The notes beneath the pieces are model-generated. The model was not told the DNA's origin, did not search any database, and saw only the letters and a program-made list of their open reading frames with translations. 46,384 bases of DNA from the NCBI GenBank assembly GCA_012959275.1, contig DUDM01000002.1:1-46384 (forward strand). Reading direction: 5' to 3'. Source of the DNA: Candidatus Poseidoniales archaeon (GTDB lineage Archaea; Thermoplasmatota; Poseidoniia; Poseidoniales; Poseidoniaceae). Positions 25,794 through 34,400 of the stretch are shown here, piece after piece; position 1 is the first letter of the stretch; every line of letters starts with the position of its first letter. The translations under genes and the position numbers were made by a program.

Positions 25794-26137
25794 GGTTCTA
25801 GATTCATCTGCATCTCTTCAACTGTAAGACCATCGCGAAGATGTTGCTCCATCAATCGAATAAGTTGTTCCTCACTCCCGTTGAGGCTGTACCAAATGCC
25901 TTCTGGATAGACTACACATGAGATGCCGTTCTCACAGAAATCCAAGCAGCCTGATTTCTGCACTCTCACATTATCCAAGCCTCCTTGCCTTACCATTTCC
26001 TTCAAGCGTTGCATGACTTCAAGGCTATTTTTTTCAGAACAACAACCACGCGGACTTCCTTCTGGTCTTTGGTGGCCACAGATGAAAACATGGCGTGAAT
26101 AACCAGGCTCTGTCCTGCCCTTTCCATCCTTTGCCAT
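25790..26137 (-). CDS. Thioredoxin-like [2Fe-2S] ferredoxin
   Basis: About 115 residues of the thioredoxin-fold [2Fe-2S] ferredoxin family. Candidate ligands are the Cys in HVFICGHQR, a Cys in the PRGCCSEK segment, and Cys in QKSGCLDFCENG; the GISCVVYPEGIWY stretch is also typical. These proteins carry electrons or act in repair of iron-sulfur enzymes. Start: GTG 26146 overlaps the stop of the pterin dehydratase gene by 8 bases; ATG 26137, used here, is three codons later and closer to the family. It is the last of three leftward genes (26380, 26139, this one). Confidence 0.88.
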   Translation of the reverse strand: MAKDGKGRTEPGYSRHVFICGHQRPEGSPRGCCSEKNSLEVMQRLKEMVRQGGLDNVRVQKSGCLDFCENGISCVVYPEGIWYSLNGSEEQLIRLMEQHLRDGLTVEEMQMNLEP

Positions 26138-26138
26138 T

Positions 26139-26375
26139 TCATCCACTCAAACCATCAATGGCTTTGCATAGGCGGTAATCACGTTCGGTTATGGAATCAA
26201 CATCATGACTCCATGTGCGAATCAATAATTTTCCCCATGATAATTCAAAATCAGCATGGTGATTTTGTTGCTCACAAATCATACCTGCTTTGTTTAAGAA
26301 TTCTAATGCTTGACTAAAGTCGGAGAAGTTGAATGTTTTTTCCAAATGGTGGTCATCAACATTTAACCAAGTCAT
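26139..26375 (-). CDS. Pterin-4a-carbinolamine dehydratase
   Basis: A 78-residue protein, a little shorter than most members, with the signature CEQQNHHADFELSWGKLLIRTWSHDV. The neighbouring His-His pair binds the pterin. In bacteria and animals the enzyme dehydrates 4a-hydroxytetrahydropterin; in several prokaryotes it is thought to assist molybdopterin cofactor metabolism. Here no aromatic amino acid hydroxylase is seen, but a molybdoenzyme (4060-6801) is, so either role is possible. ATG 26375 lies 4 bases after the stop of the upstream gene. Confidence 0.88.
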   Translation of the reverse strand: MTWLNVDDHHLEKTFNFSDFSQALEFLNKAGMICEQQNHHADFELSWGKLLIRTWSHDVDSITERDYRLCKAIDGLSG

Positions 26376-26379
26376 CTAT

Positions 26380-26820
26380 TCAACCCCAAAGGTGGCTATC
26401 GTCTCTTCCAACCCCTTCTTTCTCCACCTTTTCATTGAGTTTGCTTCGGCGCTTCATATCATCCCTCTCGTAAGTCATCAGGTCGGTATCATCAAGGTAA
26501 GCAGGTCGCATGTGGGCAACGAGAATAACTTCGATAATAGCGTCCCTTGAGACGTAGTGCAATCTTCCATCTTCACACAATAACTCAATGGTCATTTTTC
26601 CACTAGAGATTAACCTCCCTTTCATCCAAGGGTCGCGCCCTTCGGGGAGTAATCTTGCATCAAGTAAAACTTCGAGCAAGTCGTCTTTACGGAGTCCATG
26701 CCGTCTTGCTAAGAGATTACCATTAAGCACTGGACCAAGTGAATCCAACTCTGGGGAACCAATATCTTTCCACATATCTTTAGCCCAATCAGGCATATTT
26801 TCCATGATATCATCACTCAT
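26380..26820 (-). CDS. Uncharacterised acidic protein
   Basis: A 146-residue protein that I do not recognise. It starts with a short acidic helix (MPDWAKDMWKDIG), has a segment GNLLARRHGLRKDDLLEVLLDARLLPEG, then a strand-turn-strand unit KGRLISSGKMTIELLCEDGRLHYVSRDAIIEV that loosely recalls an Sm-like fold (speculative). It ends in a charged helix and DDSHLWG. It opens a three-gene leftward operon with pterin dehydratase and the thioredoxin-like ferredoxin. No signal peptide or membrane helix is seen. Start ATG 26820. Confidence 0.5.
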   Translation of the reverse strand: MSDDIMENMPDWAKDMWKDIGSPELDSLGPVLNGNLLARRHGLRKDDLLEVLLDARLLPEGRDPWMKGRLISSGKMTIELLCEDGRLHYVSRDAIIEVILVAHMRPAYLDDTDLMTYERDDMKRRSKLNEKVEKEGVGRDDSHLWG

Positions 26821-26965
26821 CTTCTTGGCCCCTGCGATGATGTCATCGGGTGGTGGCGTAAAAGGACCACTATTCTAAAGGCTTAGTAATAGGAGGATAG
26901 AATTAACTTTTCTCATCTATTCTTTTGAAGAGGGGGAGGCCCGCGCCTGTGGCTGAGGAGAGCCG

Positions 26966-28039
26966 ATGCGTATCCGTTGGAAGGGCGTGCCAACAGTCTT
27001 GTTTGGAGATGAATTGCTCGATAAGGGCTTCACCCGTGGACGAGCTGCAGCAGACCGAGTCAATGAATCGAATCGTATATTTAGAGTTCGCAAACAGATG
27101 AGTCGAATGGTTCAAACTTCGAGTGATACGATTGCCGAATACCTCTTGGAAGTTGTAAGCACTTGGCCATCATTAGACCGCATGCCTGATTTCGATCAAT
27201 CAATGATTGAGGCCGCAGTTGGTACCGATATGTACCGCAAGAACCTGGCTTCCTTACAATGGGCTGCCAGCCAAATCAGAGTAGTTGCCTCTCAAAATGT
27301 TAAGAAAATCATTCGCACTGCAAATGTTGAGTTCATGCATACATGCCGGAGAGAAGCCTATGGGCGTATCTCGAGTATTGTTGGCCAAGTTGGCAAGGGA
27401 TTGACTTGGTTGAATGAAAGCAGAGAAGTTCTCAAGGTATTACCTACTATACATTCGAATGAGCCTTGTGTGGTGATTACTGGCTCACCAAATGTCGGAA
27501 AATCAGCCCTTATACGTGCACTTTCATCAGGTGAGCCTGAAGTGAACTCTTATCCTTTTACCACTAAACAATTGCATGTTGGCCATTTCACCTCAAACCG
27601 TTTGAAAGTTCAATTGGTAGATACTCCAGGTCTTTTGGATAGGCCGATGATTAAGCGAAATGCCATTGAAATGCAGGCCATTGCAGCATTGGAGCACTTA
27701 GGAAGCCTTGTGTTATTTCTACTCGATAGCAGTGAGAGCGGCGGCGTTTCGGTCGAAGAACAATTGAGTTTATTAGAAGAAGTAAAGGAATTATTGCCTG
27801 GTACAGAATTACTGGTATGCGTCTCCAAAGCCGACCTCTTAGATCCTCTGCCTGAAGGGTGGGAGGATGCAGATGTACCCAGAACGCAAGAAGGTCATCC
27901 CGCATTTAGTGCAATAGATGGCCATGGGGTAGAAGGCTTACGCGAACTAATGATGGAGAAAGTAATGGACGTTCAACGAGGTACGCCTTTGACATTACCA
28001 GAGGGATGGTACGTTAGAGACCCAGATGGGACCGTCTAG
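26966..28039 (+). CDS. NOG1-family GTPase
   Basis: A 357-residue GTPase of the Obg/NOG1 group. An N-terminal helical domain (residues 1-165) with YRKNLASLQW leads into the G domain: G1 GSPNVGKSAL (about 174-183), the switch region EVNSYPFTTKQLHVGHF, G3 DTPGLLDRP and G4 SKAD. Eukaryotic NOG1 acts in maturation of the large ribosomal subunit; the archaeal homologues probably do so too. ATG 26966 is preceded by GAGGAG with 5-base spacing. A purine-rich GAGGGGGAGG lies further upstream. It converges on the scramblase-like gene at 28086. Confidence 0.92.
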   Translation: MRIRWKGVPTVLFGDELLDKGFTRGRAAADRVNESNRIFRVRKQMSRMVQTSSDTIAEYLLEVVSTWPSLDRMPDFDQSMIEAAVGTDMYRKNLASLQWAASQIRVVASQNVKKIIRTANVEFMHTCRREAYGRISSIVGQVGKGLTWLNESREVLKVLPTIHSNEPCVVITGSPNVGKSALIRALSSGEPEVNSYPFTTKQLHVGHFTSNRLKVQLVDTPGLLDRPMIKRNAIEMQAIAALEHLGSLVLFLLDSSESGGVSVEEQLSLLEEVKELLPGTELLVCVSKADLLDPLPEGWEDADVPRTQEGHPAFSAIDGHGVEGLRELMMEKVMDVQRGTPLTLPEGWYVRDPDGTV

Positions 28040-28085
28040 AGGGCCAACTTGGAACTCGCAATCTCTTTCAACCATTCAAATCCAA

Positions 28086-28703
28086 TCAGCGCTGCTCAAA
28101 TACATCGAAGTCGATAAGGAAGAGTGTAAAGAGTAGAGTACAGCGTTCCTGCAATGTCAAATTATTATCCTTAAATTGGATTGAAAAGGTATCGGCTTGA
28201 GTGAATGCCATCTTCATTATACCTTCGAACTGTTTTGCAATTGTAGCAACGACACTGTTATTTCTGGTCACATCAAATGCATGCTTTCCAAATTGGAAAA
28301 TGCTACTATTGATTTCGAAATTTGAACCTCCTTGGACCTCTATTGTATATTTACGTTTGAGAATTTTGAAGCGACGACGAGACCTTCCCACTATTTGGTC
28401 ATCTACAACTGCAGACATCTCAGAGAATATGAAGCGAAATGGTTTCTTTCCGGTAGCAATTTGTTGACCTTTTTGGTCATAGATATGTACTTTACAGGGG
28501 CGTTTATTTCGTAAAAACTGCCTTATCAACCAACCGCCAGCGCCGCTACTTTCTTCAGCAGCAATACCCAATGATCGACCATTTGAATCAAAAAGGGAGT
28601 AGCGATTAGCCGCATCAATTCCCAAAACGATATTTGATACCTCCATATCTTGTTTGGCGATGATTGCGTCTTGTGTTAACATATCCTTTAGCGCTTCATT
28701 CAT
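28086..28703 (-). CDS. LURP-one/phospholipid scramblase-fold protein
   Basis: The 205-residue product resembles the LURP-one-related/scramblase (tubby C-terminal-like) fold: a series of beta strands YSLFDSNGRSLGIAAEE, KVHIYDQKGQQIATGKKP, IVGRSRRRFKILKRKYTIEV and HAFDVTRNNSVVATIAKQF. Eukaryotic scramblases move lipids across membranes, but many prokaryotic members are cytosolic binders of unknown role. No membrane helix is obvious before the last 18 residues. ATG 28703 has a GAGGGG site upstream. It is divergent from an SPFH gene across a palindrome-bearing promoter, suggesting a shared membrane-related function (inference). Confidence 0.72.
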   Translation of the reverse strand: MNEALKDMLTQDAIIAKQDMEVSNIVLGIDAANRYSLFDSNGRSLGIAAEESSGAGGWLIRQFLRNKRPCKVHIYDQKGQQIATGKKPFRFIFSEMSAVVDDQIVGRSRRRFKILKRKYTIEVQGGSNFEINSSIFQFGKHAFDVTRNNSVVATIAKQFEGIMKMAFTQADTFSIQFKDNNLTLQERCTLLFTLFLIDFDVFEQR

Positions 28704-28850
28704 GTTTACCCCTCATTGTCTCGATGATTTATGCTTTTGCCTTTTCTACGATTAAGCCTAACTTTTTACTCGAAAAAGTGATATCATATAAGTATCACTA
28801 AGATATCTTGATAAACCCAATAACCTTCGGCAAGTTAGAGGAGAACTATT
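28704..28850. promoter_or_regulatory. Divergent promoter with palindrome, scramblase/SPFH
   Basis: A 147-base gap between divergent genes. GTGATA at 28778-28783 and TATCAC at 28793-28798 form an inverted repeat around a TATA-like core, CATATAAG at 28785-28792. This TATA sequence can be read in either direction. GATATC also occurs twice nearby. The rightward gene has the SD GAGGAG before its ATG. The repeat over the TATA box would suit a repressor; the RHH protein encoded at 30045 is a candidate (inference). Confidence 0.5.
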
Positions 28851-29774
28851 ATGGCAGACGAACAAGTATCACACGGGGAAATACAATTTAAAGATCGACA
28901 AAGGCCCTCAATAAGTGGCTTTTTAGGTCTGGCTATACACTTAATCGTAATTCCATCTATTTTCTTGTTGGGCATTGTTCTTTATACAGCAGGAGCAGCA
29001 GGGGTCATTTTAGGTATTTTATTCCATCTCGTAGTTGGTCTTTTGTGGCTTATCATGTGGAATTCATATGTAATTATTAATCCCAATGAAACAGCAGTTT
29101 TGCAATTCTTCGGAAAATATGCTGGAACTGTAAAAACTGAAGGTTTTCGCTTTTTCGTCAATCCCTTGTATGAAAAGACTAAGGTTACCTTCAGAATTAG
29201 AAATTTTGAATCTGCAAAATTAAAGGTTAACGATGTAAATGCAAATCCAATCGATATTGCAGCAGTGGTTGTTTGGAGAGTATTTGATTCAGCAGAGGCA
29301 TTGTTCGAGGTAGATGATTATGAAAACTATGTTCAGATTCAAAGCGAAGCCGCACTTAGGGCTATGGCGACAAAATACCCTTACGATATTATCGAAGAGA
29401 AAGATCTCGGTGGAGTCGCACTTTCAAGCCATCAAGAAGTGGTTGCTACAGAGTTGCGCCAATCAGTACAGGAAAGACTATCTCGCGCGGGAATCGAGGT
29501 TCTTGAAGCCAGAATCAGTCACTTAGCATATGCTCCAGAAATCGCTCAAGCAATGCTTCGCCGCCAGCAAGCAAGTGCAGTTGTAGCAGCACGCCGAGAG
29601 ATTGTCGATGGTGCAGTAGGAATGGTGGAACTTGCTTTGGCTCAATTAAGTGCCAAAAATATCATTGATCTAGATGAAGATAAGAAGGCTACAATGGTAA
29701 GTAACCTGCTAGTAGTATTATGTTCTGAAACCGATACAACACCGGTAATTAATACTGGTTCATTATATCAGTAG
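28851..29774 (+). CDS. SPFH/band 7 domain membrane protein
   Basis: A 307-residue protein with two N-terminal hydrophobic segments (about residues 25-48 and 50-72), then the SPFH domain. Typical pieces are VIINPNETAVLQFFGKYAGTVK, the strand TFRIRNFESAKLKVNDVNANPIDI, WRVFDSAEALFEVDDYENYVQ, and the helical tail LSRAGIEVLEARISHLAYAPEIAQAML. SPFH proteins form ring-shaped membrane scaffolds that help organise membrane microdomains and proteases. It resembles the SPFH proteins of actinobacteria more than stomatins, from memory. SD GAGGAG at 7-base spacing. Next come a two-helix membrane protein and a ribbon-helix-helix protein. Confidence 0.88.
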   Translation: MADEQVSHGEIQFKDRQRPSISGFLGLAIHLIVIPSIFLLGIVLYTAGAAGVILGILFHLVVGLLWLIMWNSYVIINPNETAVLQFFGKYAGTVKTEGFRFFVNPLYEKTKVTFRIRNFESAKLKVNDVNANPIDIAAVVVWRVFDSAEALFEVDDYENYVQIQSEAALRAMATKYPYDIIEEKDLGGVALSSHQEVVATELRQSVQERLSRAGIEVLEARISHLAYAPEIAQAMLRRQQASAVVAARREIVDGAVGMVELALAQLSAKNIIDLDEDKKATMVSNLLVVLCSETDTTPVINTGSLYQ

Positions 29775-29784
29775 GTGGGTACGC

Positions 29785-30024
29785 ATGGATGCCACTTCGG
29801 GTGAAATCTGGAACCTTTTGCCCCCTGCCTTGACTGGTCTTATTTGCATGGGATATGCTGTATTCATTTTCGTTAAAGGTGGTACACATCTCCGAGGAAA
29901 AGGGTGGCATACAAAGAAAGAAGCTCCTAAATCATACTACTTCATGCTTTTTCTCATGCTCTTAATTGGCCTTTCATCGATTATTTTCACAGCCATTAGG
30001 GCTTTTCAAATCTTCAATAACTGA
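29785..30024 (+). CDS. Small two-helix membrane protein
   Basis: A 79-residue product with two predicted membrane helices, about residues 12-31 and 52-76, joined by a basic loop KGGTHLRGKGWHTKKEAPK. I recognise no family. It starts 10 bases after the SPFH stop, with AGGTGG 7 bases before ATG 29785, and ends 20 bases before the ribbon-helix-helix gene, so it is almost certainly part of that operon. A partner of the SPFH ring is a reasonable guess and nothing more. Confidence 0.7.
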   Translation: MDATSGEIWNLLPPALTGLICMGYAVFIFVKGGTHLRGKGWHTKKEAPKSYYFMLFLMLLIGLSSIIFTAIRAFQIFNN

Positions 30025-30044
30025 AATATAGCGGTGCTGGGATT

Positions 30045-30197
30045 ATGACAAAGAAAAGATTACTACTTCGGATTGACCCGAAACTCCACGAGGCGTTGAG
30101 AATATGGGCCAAAGATGATTTCCGTTCAATCAATGCTCAGATAGAGTTCTTATTGAAAAAATCATTAGAAGAAAACCGAAGAGACGACGCTCCCTGA
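30045..30197 (+). CDS. Arc-type ribbon-helix-helix DNA-binding protein
   Basis: A 50-residue protein too short for a normal gene finder. The translation begins MTKKRLLLRIDPKLHEAL and continues RIWAKDDFRSINAQIEFLLKK, the ribbon (basic, alternating) and two helices of the Arc/MetJ fold. Comparable short proteins with an R-S-x-N-A-Q-I-E helix are found near SPFH genes in actinobacteria, as far as I recall. It may act as a repressor of the cluster. The last gene of the SPFH operon; no toxin gene is next to it, so a toxin-antitoxin pair is unlikely. Confidence 0.8.
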   Translation: MTKKRLLLRIDPKLHEALRIWAKDDFRSINAQIEFLLKKSLEENRRDDAP

Positions 30198-30203
30198 ATA
30201 AAA

Positions 30204-30223
30204 TACAGAGGGTCCCCTCTGTA
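30204..30223. repeat. Near-perfect palindrome downstream of RHH gene
   Basis: TACAGAGGG (30204-30212) and CCCTCTGTA (30215-30223) are exact reverse complements separated by TC. The repeat starts 6 bases after the RHH stop. It can be read as a DNA-binding site for a symmetric dimer or as a transcript hairpin with a tiny loop; no T-run follows. Confidence 0.6.
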
Positions 30224-30373
30224 CTGATGGATAACGAGGGTACCGACGCGACAGGCACCTCACTCAACTAAGCCAGGATAACTTAAATGAATTAGAAGAA
30301 GAATGTCGAATATTCACTTCTCAAATCAGATGAATGGGGTTAACACCATCAATGACAATGCTGTCGAACAATT

Positions 30374-31399
30374 GTGGACGACTTACGCAAGCCGTTTGCC
30401 CCTACCGCAGAATGGTTTGTTCTGGGGCTGGTTGTACTCGCAATACTTTCGATTGGAATTGAGTCTGAATCAGACTCTCAAGGTGAACTTGAAGTCACCC
30501 ATTTGTCTGGAACGATTATACTTTCGACTCGCTCCTCAATGAATGCACTCGGTTTAGATGATTATGACCGAGGAGCAAAAGCAACACTAGATATTCAAGT
30601 CCAAGGTGTGGTCAGTTCACAATGCGTAACCTGCATAGGAATCTCCATGCAGGGGCCCGTTAATATCACAGAATTGATGGGTGGCCCCATCTCAAATATC
30701 GAGGCGAATATCGCAGTTCTACATCTCCAAGAACATGTTGGCGATGGATTGATTGCTCGCGAATGGCTATCTTTTCATTGGGATGTAACTGGAGAGGATG
30801 ACTTCACTTGGGACATCACCATTGTACACAGCCCACCAATGTGGCAGCCAGAAGATCGTTTCAACGCAGGATTTTCAGAAGGTGAAAGTCGTACAGGACC
30901 TTGGATCCTTATCGAATCAATGCTTGGAGGTGCATATAACGTGCAAGGTTGCTTACCAGAACGTTCGATGCCGTGCTTGATTTCACAACCAGATATCGAA
31001 CTTACTTCAGTCATTGAACCTGTGAAATCACCCCTCTCTATTCCACACCCATCTACCTGGACCGAAATACAAAATGTATCCAGCACAAATGAAACTCCGT
31101 CGAAGACTGAACAAGTTAGAGATTTACTCAATGTCGGCAAGCCTACTTTAGAACTGCATGCATGGTGTAATAACGATTCACAAGAAATTGATGCGGCGTT
31201 CGCTTGGTCTATTGAGGGGAGCGGTACTACTGCGGTAGCACCGATGAGTATCTATTTGGAAGCACTTGCCTTACCAAGCACATCTTTTACCCCAGTTTCA
31301 GGAACTTGGACTGAGGTAGAATCACAGAATCAAGGTTGTGCTTCACTTGTTGATGATGATGGATTACTGCGGATTGGAATTTCCATTTCTGAATTTTGA
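30374..31399 (+). CDS. Secreted or anchored extracellular protein, unknown
   Basis: A 341-residue product with one N-terminal hydrophobic segment (about residues 13-29, EWFVLGLVVLAILSIGI) and a long extracellular-looking body rich in Ser, Thr, Gly and acidic residues. Six or more cysteines (VTCIG, QGCLPERSMPCL, AWCNND, GCASL) may form disulfides. I do not recognise any domain. The start is GTG 30374; the frame is closed by a TGA at 30353, so no earlier start is possible. It precedes the giant surface protein by 60 bases and is probably part of the same surface locus. Confidence 0.6.
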   Translation: MDDLRKPFAPTAEWFVLGLVVLAILSIGIESESDSQGELEVTHLSGTIILSTRSSMNALGLDDYDRGAKATLDIQVQGVVSSQCVTCIGISMQGPVNITELMGGPISNIEANIAVLHLQEHVGDGLIAREWLSFHWDVTGEDDFTWDITIVHSPPMWQPEDRFNAGFSEGESRTGPWILIESMLGGAYNVQGCLPERSMPCLISQPDIELTSVIEPVKSPLSIPHPSTWTEIQNVSSTNETPSKTEQVRDLLNVGKPTLELHAWCNNDSQEIDAAFAWSIEGSGTTAVAPMSIYLEALALPSTSFTPVSGTWTEVESQNQGCASLVDDDGLLRIGISISEF

Positions 31400-31402
31400 C
31401 GA

Positions 31403-31411
31403 TTTTATATG
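31403..31411 (+). promoter_or_regulatory. TATA box upstream of giant surface protein
   Basis: TTTTATATG lies 49-57 bases before ATG 31460, just after the stop of the preceding gene. With the usual archaeal spacing, transcription would begin near 31435. The assignment is by sequence pattern only. Confidence 0.45.
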
Positions 31412-31459
31412 CATTAAATCAGGAGAAACCATCAAATAAGGCTATTATTTAGCCGACAC

Positions 31460-34400
31460 ATGAAGCGTACAGCAGCATTTATTGTTATCCTACTGGCATT
31501 TATGTCACTGCAACCTACATTGGCTGATTATGCTGGTATCCCAGCACCCAATGATAACTATGGAAATGAAGATACCCTGAGCATTGATGGCTCTGTAATC
31601 ACCAAATTAGTGAGCGTCGGTGGAGATGTCGAATTACAAGCCCTGACCCGCGGACATAACAGTGAGACTATCGTCACCGCTGACATCATTCGACTCGATA
31701 TGGATCCGATGGATTTACTTGGAGAATTTGGAAACCCTAGTTCTACCGAGGGTGAACTTGTTGGAACTGTGGTTCTGACAAAAACCGGTGTCCACGAGGA
31801 TGATGCCAATACGGCCATCTGGGATGGAATCTTCACCCTCCCCGTCGCCGAGGTGGGTGGTGTTTATTCGGCAGAGTTCACCGCCGAACACGGCATGATG
31901 CAAGCCACGGATGATGCCACACAGTTGCAGGAAATATTCCGATATGAAATTGAAACTGTCCTGCGAGCCATCGATGATGCATGGGACACTGCAAACCCTA
32001 CGGTGGAAATTCAGGGGGAATTTGATGACCTTGAAATGCAAGTAATTTCCAATGGTGGCTTCCCTGCATTTGTGGATGCTGCAACAGACGGTAGTGGACT
32101 AGGTAGTTGGCAGGCAATGCTGGATTCAGCAGACCAATACAACCTATCTGATGGCGCAACATTCCTTGAATTGCTAATGGAGTTCTTCGATTCTGAGGAT
32201 GTCGATGCGACACTTGCAATGGTTGCAGGATTGATGACTTATCTCAATGAATTTCCACTGCCAAGATCGATGAATGATTTCGACGAAATGGCAGATTATA
32301 TGATGACCTTTGACCCTATTGAAAATTTCACTCGATTTGAAGGCACTGACCAATTTGAGGCTGCATACAACGCCATGTTGGGCAGTGATGAGTGGACTGC
32401 TATGAAGGGTGCTCTAGATGATTTGGCAAACAGTACCAAGCAGTTTGAAGCAGCACAGACGCTGATGAGGAACATCGCACTTCTCTCTGTATCTGCGCAC
32501 CCTGAGGCGATTATTGCAGGTATTGAAGCCTATCTTGAGCCGTTGATGAATGAGGATATTGACAACATGACGCCGATGCAGAAACTCATCGTCGGGTTTG
32601 CTATCCAAGACGTTGAGATGGTGGATACAGATGGCGATGAAATACCAGATGAGTTCATCTGGGAATACGAACAACTCATGGAAACTCCCGAGGGGCAAGC
32701 ATGGACAGCCAACATGGAATCCAGTGATTCGTGGGTCAATGATGTATTCGATGATTTCAATTCCCTTCCTGAGGACTGTTTTGAACATCTCATGAGTTCG
32801 TTTGATGACCCTGCATGGCAATCTGCTGGAGAAGCAGTGGGTGACTTCGGTTCATGGATGGCCAACGCCTCGGGCGGTGAGCGTGAAAGCGAATGGTATC
32901 AAGAATGGGAGGATGAGGATGGGGATGGTGAGAATGACAATGGTCCTGCCGTCATCATCTTCGAGGAATTGTACGATATTGAAACAACCGTTTACAATCC
33001 ACATATTCTCGACCTTGGCATCAATATGCGCTTCGATGGCCCTGACGATACGCACAATTCACATTACCCAGAAACATTTACGATGACAATGACTGATTCC
33101 TCAGGAATACACGTTCAATCCACTCTGTTGACACAGAGAGACAATGATCATCACACATACATCGGCCGATTGACTGCTGATTCAATCAAAGACACGGTGT
33201 GGTCATTTAGCCAACCGATGGAAAACTACGCCTATGCAGACGAAGTCTCGAACGCAAGAATCGAGGTTAAGTCGCTACGCCCAAGCATGCTTGAAGCGAT
33301 GATTTACGAGGGGGCTGATGAAACATTCATCGGTTCCGCCCTTGGTGTTCTAGTGGACCAAGATGAAACCATGTCAGTTGATTCCCCATACAGTGTGTCT
33401 GCACTGTCATACGATGCCTATGGCCCAGTGAGTGGTGCAGAGGTGGATATCGCAATCCTCCGTGTATCACCACAGAAGGCGATGGAGGCTATTGAGACAC
33501 TATCTCCAGAGGGAGGTGTTGACATTACCAGCAGTTCCACAAACATCGTTGCTCAATACACTGGTGATGACCTCGACGGGAATGTCAATGGTATCATCGC
33601 AGAGTTCAGTGGCAAGGGTGACAGAGAAGGCCACGAACATCCGCAAGCCGTACAAAATGGCGATTGGGAAGATGACTACGAAGACATCGAACGTTCAGGC
33701 CTCGGTAGCACCTGGGGCGCAAGCCACAGTGACGCCCTACCTGAAGAAGGTGGTTTGGCTGACGTGATTACAATTGGGACCACTGAATCGGGCCTAGAAT
33801 TCGAAATCATGCATCAAGTTCCACTACCCGGTACGGCAGGATGTGCGCGAACCCAAGGCAACGGTGGTGGGGGTCATGCCAGCATCGGATGGAGTTATGC
33901 AAATTTCGGATACTGGGACGATGAGAATGAAGAACAAGTGTCCTACGACAAACCTGACCTCGACACACTATCGATTAGTTGGGGAGATGGAAATTACTAC
34001 GATTACACATACGGTGAGAACGATGATTATCGCGAAGAAGGGTGGGGAGAACATGACTACCAAAATCATGGTGACTATTACATTGACATCTCGTACACGC
34101 CTGTCGCTGGATACAGTACGGTTTACCATTCAATGACGTATGTCTATTCTGATGAAGAAAAAGGATTCCGAGTCTACGAGGATGATGAGTCCTACGTGAC
34201 TGGATGGACAGATGTCGGATGGTGCGATCTAAATGACGATGAATCAGCCATTCCCAGTCCTGAGATTATTGATGCCTTCCTTACCGATGGTCCGTTCGAA
34301 GTTATGGACGAACAGATTTTCACCTCGGATGCAGATGGTGGTGTGACCATGACGGCCACACCCACCTTACCGGGCGCATACATCAGCGTGGTCCAGACCA

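Noticed and set aside
30045-30223. Toxin-antitoxin system
   Set aside because: The RHH protein looks like an antitoxin-type fold, but no toxin gene lies beside it and its neighbours are membrane proteins.
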